From an uncultured Porphyromonadaceae bacterium (lineage in GTDB: Bacteria; Bacteroidota; Bacteroidia; Bacteroidales; Muribaculaceae): 64,000 nucleotides of DNA. Numbering within the stretch: position 1 is the stretch's first letter; each line of letters starts with the position of its first letter. A program made the translations under genes and the position numbers. The DNA is taken from positions 1 to 64,000 of the forward strand of contig URAU01000013.1 of the NCBI GenBank assembly GCA_900545955.1, written 5' to 3'. Of the stretch, positions 54,845-63,410 are shown piece after piece. The notes below the pieces were generated by a model, which was not told where the DNA came from, searched no databases, and worked only from the letters and a program-made list of their open reading frames with translations.

Positions 54845-57800
54845 ATGCTGACAATCCACAAAGCCTCGGCGGGCTCGGGCAAGACGTTTCAGCTCACCCG
54901 CCGCTATCTCAAACACCTTCTCGGCAGAAAAAGCGAAGCCGACGGACGCTACCATCTGCGCGAGCTTCCTGCGGCCGGACGTCGCAAGCCGATGGCCCAC
55001 AGCGAGATTCTGGCTGTTACCTTTACCAACAAGGCCACCCAGGAAATGACCGAACGCATCATCAGCGAACTCGCGCGTCTGGCCGATCCGCGTCCCGACG
55101 CCGACCGCGGCGCTCATTTCGATTATTTCCTGGAGGAGTTCCGCACCGACGGCGAGACTCTTGCACGCCATGCCGGAGCGGCCCTCGAAGACCTCCTGTT
55201 CAATTTCTCGTGGTTCAACGTCAGCACGATCGATGCCTTCTTCCAGCGTGTGCTCAACACGTTTACGCGCGAACTTGAGCTGTCGCCCACACGCACCGTG
55301 GAAATCGACGAGACCTACGCCATAGCCGTGGCCGTGGGCAAGATGCTTCAAAGTATCAATATGCCGGAGCCGTCGGAGGCCTCGGAGGCCGAGAAAACCC
55401 ACCGCCGCTATATGGAGCACTGGCTTATGCGCTTCATGCGGGCGAAAGTGGAGAGCGGCGCGTCGGCCAATCTTTTCTCGCAGTCGTCGGGGCTGCAGCG
55501 CGACCTCTTCAGGGAGATTGCGAGCTTCCACAACGAGAAATACAAGCTTCACCGCGCGGAAATCGACGAGTATTTCCGCGACCCGTCGAGGCTCGAACGT
55601 TTTGCCGCAGCGCTTTCCGAGAAGGGCTATTTCGCGCGCGAGAGCGCGGAGCTCGCGGCCCGCAGCGGCAGTCTGATGCATGGCTTGGGCGCAATGGGCA
55701 GTTCCACCCTCCGGAAGTATCTCGAAGCGTGGGCCGGGGGCGCTCTTGAGGTGAAGAAGGAGAATAAATCCGTGCCGAAATGGGCCGAAAATCCCGCCGC
55801 CGCTTTCAATAAGGGTCAGAACCCGCCTGAAAGCATTCTGACGGAGGTAGGAGCGCTCAGCACCGCAGTGCTTGAATATAATCTCCGGCGGCGGTTCGCG
55901 GCATTGCTCTCCACCCAGCTCTACCAGCTTGGGCTTTTCGGCCAGGTAAACCGCTATCTCGACAGCTACAGGCGCGACAACGACTCGATGCTCCTTTCCG
56001 ATACGGGCGATCTTCTCGGCAGCATAATCAGCGAGGAGGAGGCGCCGTTTATTTATGAGCGTATGGGATCGTCCATCCATCATTTTCTTATCGACGAGTT
56101 TCAGGATACGTCGCAGCTGCAGTGGCGAAATCTTGAACCTCTGGTGCTCCAGAGCCTTTCGGAGGGATACGACAATCTGATTATCGGCGACGAGAAGCAA
56201 TGTATATACCGCTTCCGCAACTCCAGCCCCGACCTGCTCGGTTCGGGAGTCGAGACATCGGTGGAAAGTCGTTTCCCCGGCAGTGTCGACATCCGGGGCG
56301 TCGACGTCAGCGAGAACTCCAACTGGCGCAGCTCGCCGCTGGTGGTGAGGTTCAACAACACGCTCTTCAGCTCGCTGGCGCAGCTTTTTGATCCCGACGG
56401 CTCGCGTGGCATCCGCGAAACCTATAGCGGACTGGTGCAGCAGGTCGACGACCGCCACGCCGGTATCCCCGGCTACGTGTGCGTGCACTTCCTCCCCGAC
56501 GATGCCGAGGCGGCTGAGACAGTCGACGCCTCCTCCGACGATGCAGACGATATTTCGGCGGCCACGGAAGCCCGCGAGCTCGACCGCCTCACCCGCGAGA
56601 TTTCCCGGCAGCTCGACGCCGGATTCCGCCCGTCGGATATTGCTGTACTGGTGCGCAAGGGGTATCAGAGCAAGAAGGTGATACGGCATCTCATGGCCGT
56701 GATGGAGAATCCCGATTCAGGGTGGCACCACGGGCATGTGCCGGTTGTATCGGCCGACTCCATTCCCGTGGGGATGTCGCCGGCAGTAAGAATGGTAATC
56801 AGCATCCTCACCCTTACCGGCGAGCCATCCAGGATTGTGAGTCCCCACCGACGCCCCGACGCCGACGGCAACCGGCCGATGGAAGTGAATCCCGTATATC
56901 AGCGCAACCGCCTGGTTCACCGCTTCGAAATCGAACGCTTCACCGAAATCGACGATGTAGACGCAGAGGGGAATGCCGTGCGCAGGCGGCTCACCGATTC
57001 CGAGGCCCTTGCAAAGGCAGTTGCGGCCACCATAAGCGAACCGGGCGACCCCGGCTACGACGAGCGGCAGGCCGGAATTGATGCCGGCCTCGCACGCCTG
57101 AGCAATATTACCACTCCCACGCTCCTGCATCTCACCGAAAGCATAATCCACGATTTTCTGCCGCCGGAATCGCGTCGCTCCGACATCGCTTTCATCACCG
57201 CGCTGCAGGATCTCGTGGCGGAGTTTTCGGAAAACGGCAACAACAGCGTGCGCGACTTCATGGAGTGGTGGAATCTGCGCGGACGTTTCACCAACGTGGA
57301 GGCGCCCGCCGAGCTGGCCGGTATAAATGTCATGACCATTCATAAGTCGAAGGGACTGGATTTCAAGTGTGTGCACGTGCCTTTCTTCTCCGATACCGTT
57401 GTGGGCGAGGACAATATGTACCGCCACAGCTACGGATGGTATCGCGTGGGGAGCGAGGCCGTTCCCTGGGCTGCTCCCGGCGATGTTCCGCCGTATATGT
57501 TGCTTCCAAATAAATTCAGCAACAAATCGTTCGACTGTCTCGCACCTCAGGCCGAGGCGTGGGAGGCCGAGCAGATGGTCGACTCCCTAAATGTGGCCTA
57601 TGTGGCGTTCACCCGCGCGGTCAACGAGCTTATCATCTACGTCGATAAGCTCGACGGCGCCCGTGATGAGCGTGAGAAGAAGGAAAAACCGGCCGAGCGG
57701 TTGGGTTGGGGCGACTGTATCAAGAAAGCGATAGAATGTGCCACCCCCTCCATGATTGCGTCCCTTGATGAGTCGAAGCAGCCGTGGACGCTCCCCCTGG

Positions 57801-58471
57801 AGGGCAAAACGGCTCTTGACGGCGAGGGGGAGGCCGTGTTCAGGCTTGGGGCACCCGTAGTTCCGGTTCGTAGTGAGAAATGTGCACAGGAGGATGCTCA
57901 GTCCGAGGCAACGGGAGGGCCATCCGACGTTTCCGCAGACCGTACGCCGGCGTTTACGGCAGACTATTGCGTGAACCGCGCCCCGAGAGTTGTGTCGGAG
58001 ATGGAACTGGAGCCCGTGTCGCATTTTGATTTCAACGACGAGCGCGATTACGGAACTTTCCTCCACAGCGTTCTGAGTCGAGTCCGCCATATCGACGACC
58101 TTGATCTGGCTCTCAACTCGCGTGCGCGCCGCTATCATCTTTCGGCCGAGCAGACCGAAGAGTGCCGCACTTTGCTGAGCAATGCATTGGCCGATGTGCG
58201 TGTGCGCCCGTGGTTCGAAGGTTTCCGTCGTGTGATTATGGAGCGGCCGATTACGGCCGGAGGTACCTCGGTGCGGCGCCCCGACCGCGTCGTCTGGACT
58301 GCCGACGGCTCCATAGCCGTGGTGGATTACAAATTCGGCGCTGGAATGCATTCCGGCTATCGCAGGCAGTTGCGCGACTATTGCGCCCTGCTGGCCGAGT
58401 GCGGCTATCCCGGTGCCAAAGGCTATCTGTGGTTCCCTCGCGAGGTCCGTATTATCAGTGTCGACGACTGA
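54845..58471 (+). CDS. UvrD/RecB-type helicase-nuclease (AddA-like)
   Basis: This 1208-residue protein should process DNA double-strand ends for recombination. It shows Walker A IHKASAGSGKTFQL (residues 4-14), motif Ia LAVTFTNKATQEMTERI, Walker B LIDEFQDTSQLQW (about 416), motif III GDEKQCIYRFRNS (about 447), motif V MTIHKSKGLDFKCVHVPF (about 829), motif VI YVAFTRAVNELIIYVD (about 917), and a C-terminal PD-(D/E)xK nuclease with RPDRVV and VVDYKFG (about 1158). No AddB/RecC-type partner gene adjoins it. tadA follows after 62 bp. Confidence 0.93.
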   Translation: MLTIHKASAGSGKTFQLTRRYLKHLLGRKSEADGRYHLRELPAAGRRKPMAHSEILAVTFTNKATQEMTERIISELARLADPRPDADRGAHFDYFLEEFRTDGETLARHAGAALEDLLFNFSWFNVSTIDAFFQRVLNTFTRELELSPTRTVEIDETYAIAVAVGKMLQSINMPEPSEASEAEKTHRRYMEHWLMRFMRAKVESGASANLFSQSSGLQRDLFREIASFHNEKYKLHRAEIDEYFRDPSRLERFAAALSEKGYFARESAELAARSGSLMHGLGAMGSSTLRKYLEAWAGGALEVKKENKSVPKWAENPAAAFNKGQNPPESILTEVGALSTAVLEYNLRRRFAALLSTQLYQLGLFGQVNRYLDSYRRDNDSMLLSDTGDLLGSIISEEEAPFIYERMGSSIHHFLIDEFQDTSQLQWRNLEPLVLQSLSEGYDNLIIGDEKQCIYRFRNSSPDLLGSGVETSVESRFPGSVDIRGVDVSENSNWRSSPLVVRFNNTLFSSLAQLFDPDGSRGIRETYSGLVQQVDDRHAGIPGYVCVHFLPDDAEAAETVDASSDDADDISAATEARELDRLTREISRQLDAGFRPSDIAVLVRKGYQSKKVIRHLMAVMENPDSGWHHGHVPVVSADSIPVGMSPAVRMVISILTLTGEPSRIVSPHRRPDADGNRPMEVNPVYQRNRLVHRFEIERFTEIDDVDAEGNAVRRRLTDSEALAKAVAATISEPGDPGYDERQAGIDAGLARLSNITTPTLLHLTESIIHDFLPPESRRSDIAFITALQDLVAEFSENGNNSVRDFMEWWNLRGRFTNVEAPAELAGINVMTIHKSKGLDFKCVHVPFFSDTVVGEDNMYRHSYGWYRVGSEAVPWAAPGDVPPYMLLPNKFSNKSFDCLAPQAEAWEAEQMVDSLNVAYVAFTRAVNELIIYVDKLDGARDEREKKEKPAERLGWGDCIKKAIECATPSMIASLDESKQPWTLPLEGKTALDGEGEAVFRLGAPVVPVRSEKCAQEDAQSEATGGPSDVSADRTPAFTADYCVNRAPRVVSEMELEPVSHFDFNDERDYGTFLHSVLSRVRHIDDLDLALNSRARRYHLSAEQTEECRTLLSNALADVRVRPWFEGFRRVIMERPITAGGTSVRRPDRVVWTADGSIAVVDYKFGAGMHSGYRRQLRDYCALLAECGYPGAKGYLWFPREVRIISVDD

Positions 58472-58533
58472 AATTAAATCAGTAAAGTATGAAATTACTT
58501 ACTTTATTCTTTTTCAACTGATTTTGAACGAAT

Positions 58534-58977
58534 ATGCTTACGAATCCCGACGAATATTATATGCGGCTCGCTCTGGGGGAAGCCCGCAAAGCTTATGAAC
58601 AGGGGGAAATTCCCATCGGTGCCGTTGTTGTGGCCAGCAATACGGTTGTGGGCCGTGGCCATAACCTCACGGAAACACTCGGCGACGTCACAGCCCATGC
58701 CGAGATGCAGGCCATCACCGCTGCCGCCCAGACCCTCGGAGGCAAATATCTTACGGATTGCACGCTATACGTCACCGTCGAGCCATGCCTTATGTGTGCT
58801 GGAGCAATCGGCTGGGCGCAGATACCGCGCATAGTTATCGGAGCCGCCGACGAGAAGCGCGGCTACGCCACCTACGTCAGCCGCAAACCCTTCCATCCCC
58901 GCGCCACCGTAACCCAGGGCGTTCTCGCCGCCGAGTGCGCCTCCCTCCTCCAATCCTTCTTCCGCCAGCGCCGCTAA
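58534..58977 (+). CDS. tadA: tRNA adenosine deaminase (TadA type)
   Basis: This 147-residue zinc enzyme should convert A34 of tRNA-Arg to inosine. The zinc ligands and catalytic Glu are in THAEMQA-like AHAEMQAI (residues about 51-58) and VEPCLMCAGAIGW (about 83-95). The C-terminal LQSFFRQRR is also typical. Length and motifs fit TadA rather than guanine deaminases. It is 62 bp downstream of the AddA-like gene. Confidence 0.93.
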   Translation: MLTNPDEYYMRLALGEARKAYEQGEIPIGAVVVASNTVVGRGHNLTETLGDVTAHAEMQAITAAAQTLGGKYLTDCTLYVTVEPCLMCAGAIGWAQIPRIVIGAADEKRGYATYVSRKPFHPRATVTQGVLAAECASLLQSFFRQRR

Positions 58978-59257
58978 ACACATTGCCTATGGCGGGTAAT
59001 ACGATGCAAATCAACCATAAATGGGAGTACGCTATTCGTGCGTAAAATGTCAATCTCTTCAGGGCTGTCGTATAATTGTCAACAATATACCCCAGGTAAG
59101 TCTCGGTCTGCGACCGCTCCTAAACATAGGGCTAAACAGATTCAACATCTTCGAGGTTGCCCCCTCGTCCTCAACAAATTTTCTACGTTGTAATTCTTTC
59201 ACGGAATCTTTTTGGAAATGAATAGTAAGGAAATTTTTTTATTTTAGAAATAGTTTA

Positions 59258-59265
59258 TAATTTTG
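59258..59265 (+). promoter_or_regulatory. -7 promoter element of RNA B
   Basis: TAATTTTG matches TAnnTTTG. Transcription should begin at about 59269, just before the structured region. Confidence 0.5.
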
Positions 59266-59268
59266 CAA

Positions 59269-59602
59269 TTACCGACCGCTCATCTGAAGCCCACGGTCGT
59301 GGGAGCGTGGGCGGGGTGACAAGACATTTTGAAAAGCGTTTATCCGCGCTGATTCTTGACGAATCGAAATTCTCGCAAAATTTCTTATTACGGTCAAGGA
59401 TTGAGCAACGGTAGATGCCCATGGATATGTAATTATGTCGCATTTGGGAGATGTTCCGAGAGGAATAAAGCCCGATGGATTAGTTGCATATACAAGCGTA
59501 GGGCTTCTTTCGTTGCCGTCCAACCGTAATAGGGCAATGCGAGAAGCCTCGATTCGTAGGACGGCAACAGATACAGTCACCTACGCTTTTTTTTATACCA
59601 AT
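59269..59602 (+). ncRNA. Candidate structured RNA B, relative of RNA A
   Basis: It has a 5' hairpin GCCCACG/CGTGGGC (59289-59312), the core GACATTTTG (59323-59331) followed by an AGCG/CGCT hairpin, and these long-range pairings: TATTACGG (59386-59393) with CCGTAATA (59524-59531); AAGCGTAGG (59494-59502) with CCTACGCTT (59580-59588); GCTTCT (59503-59508) with AGAAGC (59542-59547); GTTGCCGTCC (59512-59521) with GGACGGCAAC (59559-59568). The last two cross, so a pseudoknot is likely. It ends in eight T residues and ATACCAAT, as RNA A does. It directly precedes a cassette of three exported proteins. No named family is claimed. Confidence 0.55.
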
Positions 59603-59650
59603 CATTTTGCCATCGAGAGGATGACCGTGGCTGATTTTTGAAAGCATATC

Positions 59651-59995
59651 ATGTATCCTCGTTTCCCATTTACAAAGAGTTTGGGAATAACAATTGTGAA
59701 AGCAATGACTATAGTCTTCGCATTCATTGCCGTTGTGTCTTGCAGTTCGCAAAAAACAATTGTTTTTACTTGCCCAGAACGTTATATCGAAATATACGTC
59801 GACGGTCAGTACCTTGGTCGTGATATGGTGTATTATACAGTTCCGAAAGGGCAAAAACTGCTGGAGGTTTCTTGCCGAGACAACGGAGAAGAGGTATATT
59901 CTAAAAAAGTATATGCAGAAGACCTTAAAGATGGAAATCTTGTGGACATTCAGATTCCCAAAAGATTAAAGTATTCAAATAACAGACATTATTAG
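59651..59995 (+). CDS. Small exported lipoprotein, PEGA-like
   Basis: The frame codes for 114 residues. The more likely start is the ATG at 59705 (MTIVFAFIAVVSCSSQK), which gives a short lipoprotein signal with the Cys at about residue 13 and a 96-residue precursor. The mature part has a PEGA-like beta unit (IEIYVDGQYLGRDMVYYTVP). It is first of three plus-strand genes behind RNA B, followed by the next gene after 2 nt. The function is unknown, and the composition is AT-rich. Confidence 0.65.
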   Translation: MYPRFPFTKSLGITIVKAMTIVFAFIAVVSCSSQKTIVFTCPERYIEIYVDGQYLGRDMVYYTVPKGQKLLEVSCRDNGEEVYSKKVYAEDLKDGNLVDIQIPKRLKYSNNRHY

Positions 59996-59997
59996 CA

Positions 59998-60708
59998 ATG
60001 AAGAAGAAATTATTGACTTTAATAGTTTTACTTTTCTCTATCTTATCGATAGATGCCCACAAAGAAAAGGTAATTAAAATTCAAGTTACTCCTCAAGAAG
60101 CTGCCATCTATATAAACAATGTGTTTATGGGCAACGGCTACGCAGAGTTCACTCGTCCCCCGAAAAAGAGTCAAGTTGCAATAATTAGAATTGAATGCAA
60201 TGAATACACCACAATGCACTCTAAATTCTATGGAAGTGACGAACGAAATTCGTTGTCATTCAATTTAAATCAGGATGGCTTTTATCGTGCGTCGGCTTCC
60301 TCTGGGCTTGTGAACAAATTTATAACGATAACATTGGATCCACAATATTATACAAGGGACCCTGAGACGGGAGCTGTTGACACCAGTAAAGCTTGGAAAT
60401 TGTTGCATCAGATTATTCTTAATTATTTCCCTGAAATTGAGACAACAGATTATGCGGGAGGCTATCTGCAGACTCCGTGGAAATACAAGGCATTTACAAT
60501 GTCAGAAAAGGAAATGAGAAATAGAGTTATAATAAGAGATGTAACGACAGACGAGCGTGTGGCATTTCAAATTAAAATTTCCTCTGAAGTCGCGGCTGCA
60601 ATGCAGGCCAGACATGGAGAATTTGATGAAATAGATCGCCTCCCAAAGGAATTGGAACCTATGGTTCTTGAACTTCAGACAAGAATAGGAAAAACTGTAA
60701 GTTTATAA
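59998..60708 (+). CDS. Exported protein, PEGA-like N-terminus, unknown function
   Basis: This 236-residue protein has a signal peptide (MKKKLLTLIVLLFSILSIDA). It then has a PEGA-like unit (VTPQEAAIYINNVFMGNG) similar in kind to that of the preceding lipoprotein, and a C-terminal part that is not recognised (TDYAGGYLQTPWKYKAF). It lies 2 nt after the lipoprotein gene and 18 nt before the next, so the three are one transcript. Confidence 0.7.
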   Translation: MKKKLLTLIVLLFSILSIDAHKEKVIKIQVTPQEAAIYINNVFMGNGYAEFTRPPKKSQVAIIRIECNEYTTMHSKFYGSDERNSLSFNLNQDGFYRASASSGLVNKFITITLDPQYYTRDPETGAVDTSKAWKLLHQIILNYFPEIETTDYAGGYLQTPWKYKAFTMSEKEMRNRVIIRDVTTDERVAFQIKISSEVAAAMQARHGEFDEIDRLPKELEPMVLELQTRIGKTVSL

Positions 60709-60726
60709 ACATAACTACAAAAAACC

Positions 60727-61368
60727 ATGAAAAAAAATTTAATTATTTTGAGCGTCGTGGCTATATTGTCATCGACATCTATCTTTGCCCAGACTTTCAA
60801 GGAAGAGTTTGAAGGCAACAGCCTCGGTTGGACCGAGAGCGCGGGAGACAGTAATAATGGTACCGCTGTTATTGACAAAGGTGTTATGACAATCAAATCT
60901 AAGGGTATCAACAAGTTCGCTACTGCGATGCTTGGCGCGCAAGTTGGAGAAAATACTACTTTTGAGACGCATTGTTATGCACCGCTCAATGTAAAGAAGC
61001 CATTTGAGATTCTTTCAAACGTGAAGATTGACAAACTTGGTACCGACAAAAACTGTGGATTTATATTCAACTATCGTGATTTCGGCAATTTCTATGCGTT
61101 TACATTCAACGATGAGATGGTGAATTTTTTACGATTCGTTGACAACAAATTGGTAGGTTCAATTTCTCAGGGAGTAAAATGGCCCAAGAAAAACAAACTC
61201 AATCAGGTGTGGAAACTTGTTTCCGACGGTTCAACATTATCATTTTACGTAAATGATATGGAAATTCTTAAAGTAAGATATATGCCGTTAGATTTTACAG
61301 GTGTAGGATTCTATACATTTGGCAAGCAGACGCTAATTGTTGACGATATTACTTTTACGCAACAGTGA
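60727..61368 (+). CDS. Exported concanavalin-like (LamG/DUF1080-type) protein
   Basis: This 213-residue protein has a signal peptide (MKKNLIILSVVAILSSTSIFA). The mature part resembles a beta-jelly roll of the concanavalin A-like/3-keto-disaccharide hydrolase type (FKEEFEGNSLGWTES; CGFIFNYRDFGNFYAFTF; GVGFYTFGKQTLIVDDI). The ligand is unknown. It is the last gene of the cassette and is followed by a strong terminator. Confidence 0.68.
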   Translation: MKKNLIILSVVAILSSTSIFAQTFKEEFEGNSLGWTESAGDSNNGTAVIDKGVMTIKSKGINKFATAMLGAQVGENTTFETHCYAPLNVKKPFEILSNVKIDKLGTDKNCGFIFNYRDFGNFYAFTFNDEMVNFLRFVDNKLVGSISQGVKWPKKNKLNQVWKLVSDGSTLSFYVNDMEILKVRYMPLDFTGVGFYTFGKQTLIVDDITFTQQ

Positions 61369-61400
61369 ATTGATTCTGTTATTTCTGATAGCAATTAAGA

Positions 61401-61445
61401 TTGCCACTAAAACCGGCTTCAATTTTAGGCCGATTTTAGTGGCAA
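61401..61445. terminator. Terminator of the second cassette
   Basis: TTGCCACTAAAA pairs with TTTTAGTGGCAA, and the inner CCGGC pairs in part with GGCCG. The stem ends about 75 bp after the stop of the last cassette gene, followed by an A/T-rich run. Confidence 0.65.
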
Positions 61446-61595
61446 ATATTTTATATATCTTGGCAGATAGGGGTTGGCAGTTATGATTCTGTTGCCAAGT
61501 GGATTATAGTATTCTTGTTTTGAAGGCCCTATTTCTCTTACATACAGCCCTTTTTGGCATTGGTGCGGTAGTTTTGGATTGCGATGCCGTGAAGG

Positions 61596-61838
61596 GTGGG
61601 GATGTTTGGTGTGACTGCAAAACAATGGCGTGAAGCCAATCCTGAGCTTAAGGGCAACATACGCGACTACGCCACAATCAATGAGCTTATCTGCCTGTCG
61701 AATATGGAAAATCTCAATGCGGTTTTCATCGAGCAGGGCATCTCGCAAGGCGAGCGGCTTGTTAAACTGAACCGGATAGCCATCCATCAGATGAGCGTGC
61801 TGGAAAGTGGCGACAACGTCAGGAAACTTTTAAAGTAA
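61596..61838 (+). pseudogene. C-terminal fragment of a KilA-N protein
   Basis: The 80 codons read MGMFGVTAKQWREANPELKG… with GNIRDYATINELICLSNMEN and LNRIAIHQMSVLES, the C-terminal region of phage-type KilA-N proteins known in Bacteroides. A stop precedes it in frame (61590-61592) and the DNA-binding N-terminal domain is missing, so it is a remnant. It points to past phage or mobile-element activity at the edge of the AT-rich island. Confidence 0.5.
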
Positions 61839-61893
61839 TGATATCCTATATAACTTATTGGCATAAAGTAAACTAAGCGTTTAATGAGTGCCG

Positions 61894-61932
61894 TTTATGT
61901 AAATTTGCAGTGCCACTGAAAATTTACATAAA
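61894..61932. repeat. Palindrome 1 flanking the ATPase gene
   Basis: TTTATGTAAATTTGCAGTG, one central base, then CACTGAAAATTTACATAAA. The arms match except for one position. It has the same sequence as palindrome 2 at 63145-63181 apart from that change and the ends. It lies 43 bp beyond the ATPase stop. Confidence 0.75.
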
Positions 61933-61974
61933 GCTGCCGTAATGGGCTGATGGGTAGGGGTGTGGGATGGCCTG

Positions 61975-63132
61975 TCAGATTTTCGGTCGGAAGCTTAGGA
62001 TGGAGATGCCGTTGATGGAGGGGAGGGTGTCGCCGGCGTAGATTATGTTTTTTGATTTTACAAGGTCGGGGAAGGCGTTTTCAAAGCTGTTGAGACCTTT
62101 GGCGAAGTCAGGGTGGAAGGTGGCCGACGATTTGATTTCGTAGCAGTCGTATGCGCTTCCGTTTTTCACCAGCAGATCGACTTCGTTGCCGTTAGAATCG
62201 CGATAGAAATACAGCCCTCCGTTGCGCCCTGCATTGTATGCTCTTTTCAGCCAGTCGGTTACGATCATATTCTCAAACAGGTGGCCGCGCATCTTGTCGC
62301 GGCTCATTGTGGAGGGTGAGTCGATGTCGAGAAGGTATGCGGCCAGACCGCAGTCGGTAAAATATAGTTTTGGGCTCTTGGTCAGGCGTTTGCGAGTATT
62401 TGTGTAGAATGGCGGAAGAAGGTATATCAGATATGACGCCTGAAGCACGGAGAGCCAGGACCTGATGGTATTTACGGCCACTCCGAGCTCGTTCGACAGC
62501 TCGGAAGCGTTGAAGATGCTGCCTATTCGGCCGGCGCACAGGCGGATGAAGCGCTGGAAAGTGTCGAGGTCCTTGACGGAGAGTATGTTGCGCACATCGC
62601 GCTCTACATATGTCTTGACATAGTTCGGATAAAGATACTCGGCGATGTTGCTGCCTCCCCATATCGCCGGATAGAAGCCGCGGTAGAGAATTTTATCGAG
62701 AGTGAATCGCTCGAGCGGCTCGGCGACCTCCTCCAGCGATAGCGGCAGGAGCTCGAAGATGGCGGCGCGTCCGGCAAGCGACTGCATCACCGACTGCAGC
62801 AGAGCGAAATCTGAACTGCCCGTGAGGTAGAATCGGCGGTCAGGATGCTCGTCGACAATCCCCTGAATATACGACAGCAGATCCGGAGCCCGCTGAACTT
62901 CGTCGATTATAACGCTTTCAGGGAACTGCGATAGGAAACCCTTCGGGTCCTCCAGCGCGACTTCGCGGAAAGCGACGTCCTCCATCGAAAAATATGGAGC
63001 GTCGCTGAAAAGGTGGCGCAGGAGGGTGGACTTGCCCGACTGGCGTGGACCTGTCAGCGTAATCACCGGGAAATACTTTGCAGCGTCTTTAATCGCCTTG
63101 GCCATCGTACGCTCGATATAGTTGCCTTCCAT
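61975..63132 (-). CDS. AAA_14/DUF4143-type ATPase
   Basis: This 385-residue protein has the Walker A LTGPRQSGKSTLLRHLF (about residues 24-40), Walker B SVIIDEVQRAPDLLSYI and sensor LTGSSDFALLQSV, followed by the DUF4143 C-terminal half ending in a nuclease-like region (VDLLVKNGSAYDCYEIKSSATF, where E and K fit an ExK motif). Such ATPases are common in Bacteroidales but their role is unknown; an antitoxin, a transposon-like and a stress role have all been proposed, none of which I can support here. The gene is bracketed by two palindromes. Confidence 0.87.
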   Translation of the reverse strand: MEGNYIERTMAKAIKDAAKYFPVITLTGPRQSGKSTLLRHLFSDAPYFSMEDVAFREVALEDPKGFLSQFPESVIIDEVQRAPDLLSYIQGIVDEHPDRRFYLTGSSDFALLQSVMQSLAGRAAIFELLPLSLEEVAEPLERFTLDKILYRGFYPAIWGGSNIAEYLYPNYVKTYVERDVRNILSVKDLDTFQRFIRLCAGRIGSIFNASELSNELGVAVNTIRSWLSVLQASYLIYLLPPFYTNTRKRLTKSPKLYFTDCGLAAYLLDIDSPSTMSRDKMRGHLFENMIVTDWLKRAYNAGRNGGLYFYRDSNGNEVDLLVKNGSAYDCYEIKSSATFHPDFAKGLNSFENAFPDLVKSKNIIYAGDTLPSINGISILSFRPKI

Positions 63133-63144
63133 TCCTTGTGTTGG

Positions 63145-63181
63145 TTATGTAAATTTGCAGTGACACTGCAAATTTACATAA
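63145..63181. promoter_or_regulatory. Palindrome 2 at the ATPase start, containing -7 elements
   Basis: TTATGTAAATTTGCAGTG, one base, CACTGCAAATTTACATAA is a perfect 18 bp inverted repeat. Each arm holds TAAATTTG, a -7 element, so it could drive the ATPase gene (start 63132, 13 bp away) and be controlled by a bound protein. Confidence 0.65.
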
Positions 63182-63232
63182 CAGCTCCTTAATCTCCAAA
63201 TAATCAGCCCATAAATTCTCAGTCGTAAGGAT

Positions 63233-63346
63233 GTAGGGATGCACCGGTAGGGATGCACCCTGGTGCATCCGCAAATTCCAATAAATCAGTGGTGTATGAG
63301 GTTGGATGGGTGTGCTGTAGCAGGATGCACCGGGGTGCATCCCTAC
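63233..63346. repeat. REP-like palindromes near the ATPase gene
   Basis: A partial unit (63233-63246) is followed by a complete GTAGGGATGCACC-C-TGGTGCATCC unit (63247-63270). An inverted copy lies at 63323-63346. They match the units at 35.3 and 51.3 kb. Confidence 0.7.
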
Positions 63347-63410
63347 TGGTTGGTGGCCAAATAGTTGTGGCTACCAAATATTAGGGTGGAATGGATGAAA
63401 TGTAGGTCGG

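Larger units (their letters stand above)
58978..59650. other. AT-rich non-coding region before the second cassette
   Basis: No gene is credible in 673 bp. The second half is taken up by RNA B (59269-59602) and its promoter (59258-59265). The first half, 58980-59250, shows nothing clear apart from the onset of AT-rich sequence. Confidence 0.55.

Noticed and set aside
54662..56689. 675-codon open frame on the minus strand
   Set aside because: It is antisense to the AddA-like gene, whose helicase motifs are complete. It has no recognisable domain, and its length comes from the GC-rich codon pattern.
59269..59580. 103-codon minus-strand frame over RNA B
   Set aside because: It is antisense to the structured RNA. 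Its peptide follows the RNA conservation and has no signal or domain.
61425..61787. 120-codon minus-strand gene
   Set aside because: It is the reverse frame of the KilA-N fragment and the terminator at 61401-61445. It has no start context.
63089..63340. 83-codon frame containing MHQGASLP
   Set aside because: The repeated MHQGASL peptide comes from reading through REP palindromes, as also at 35.3 and 51.3 kb.
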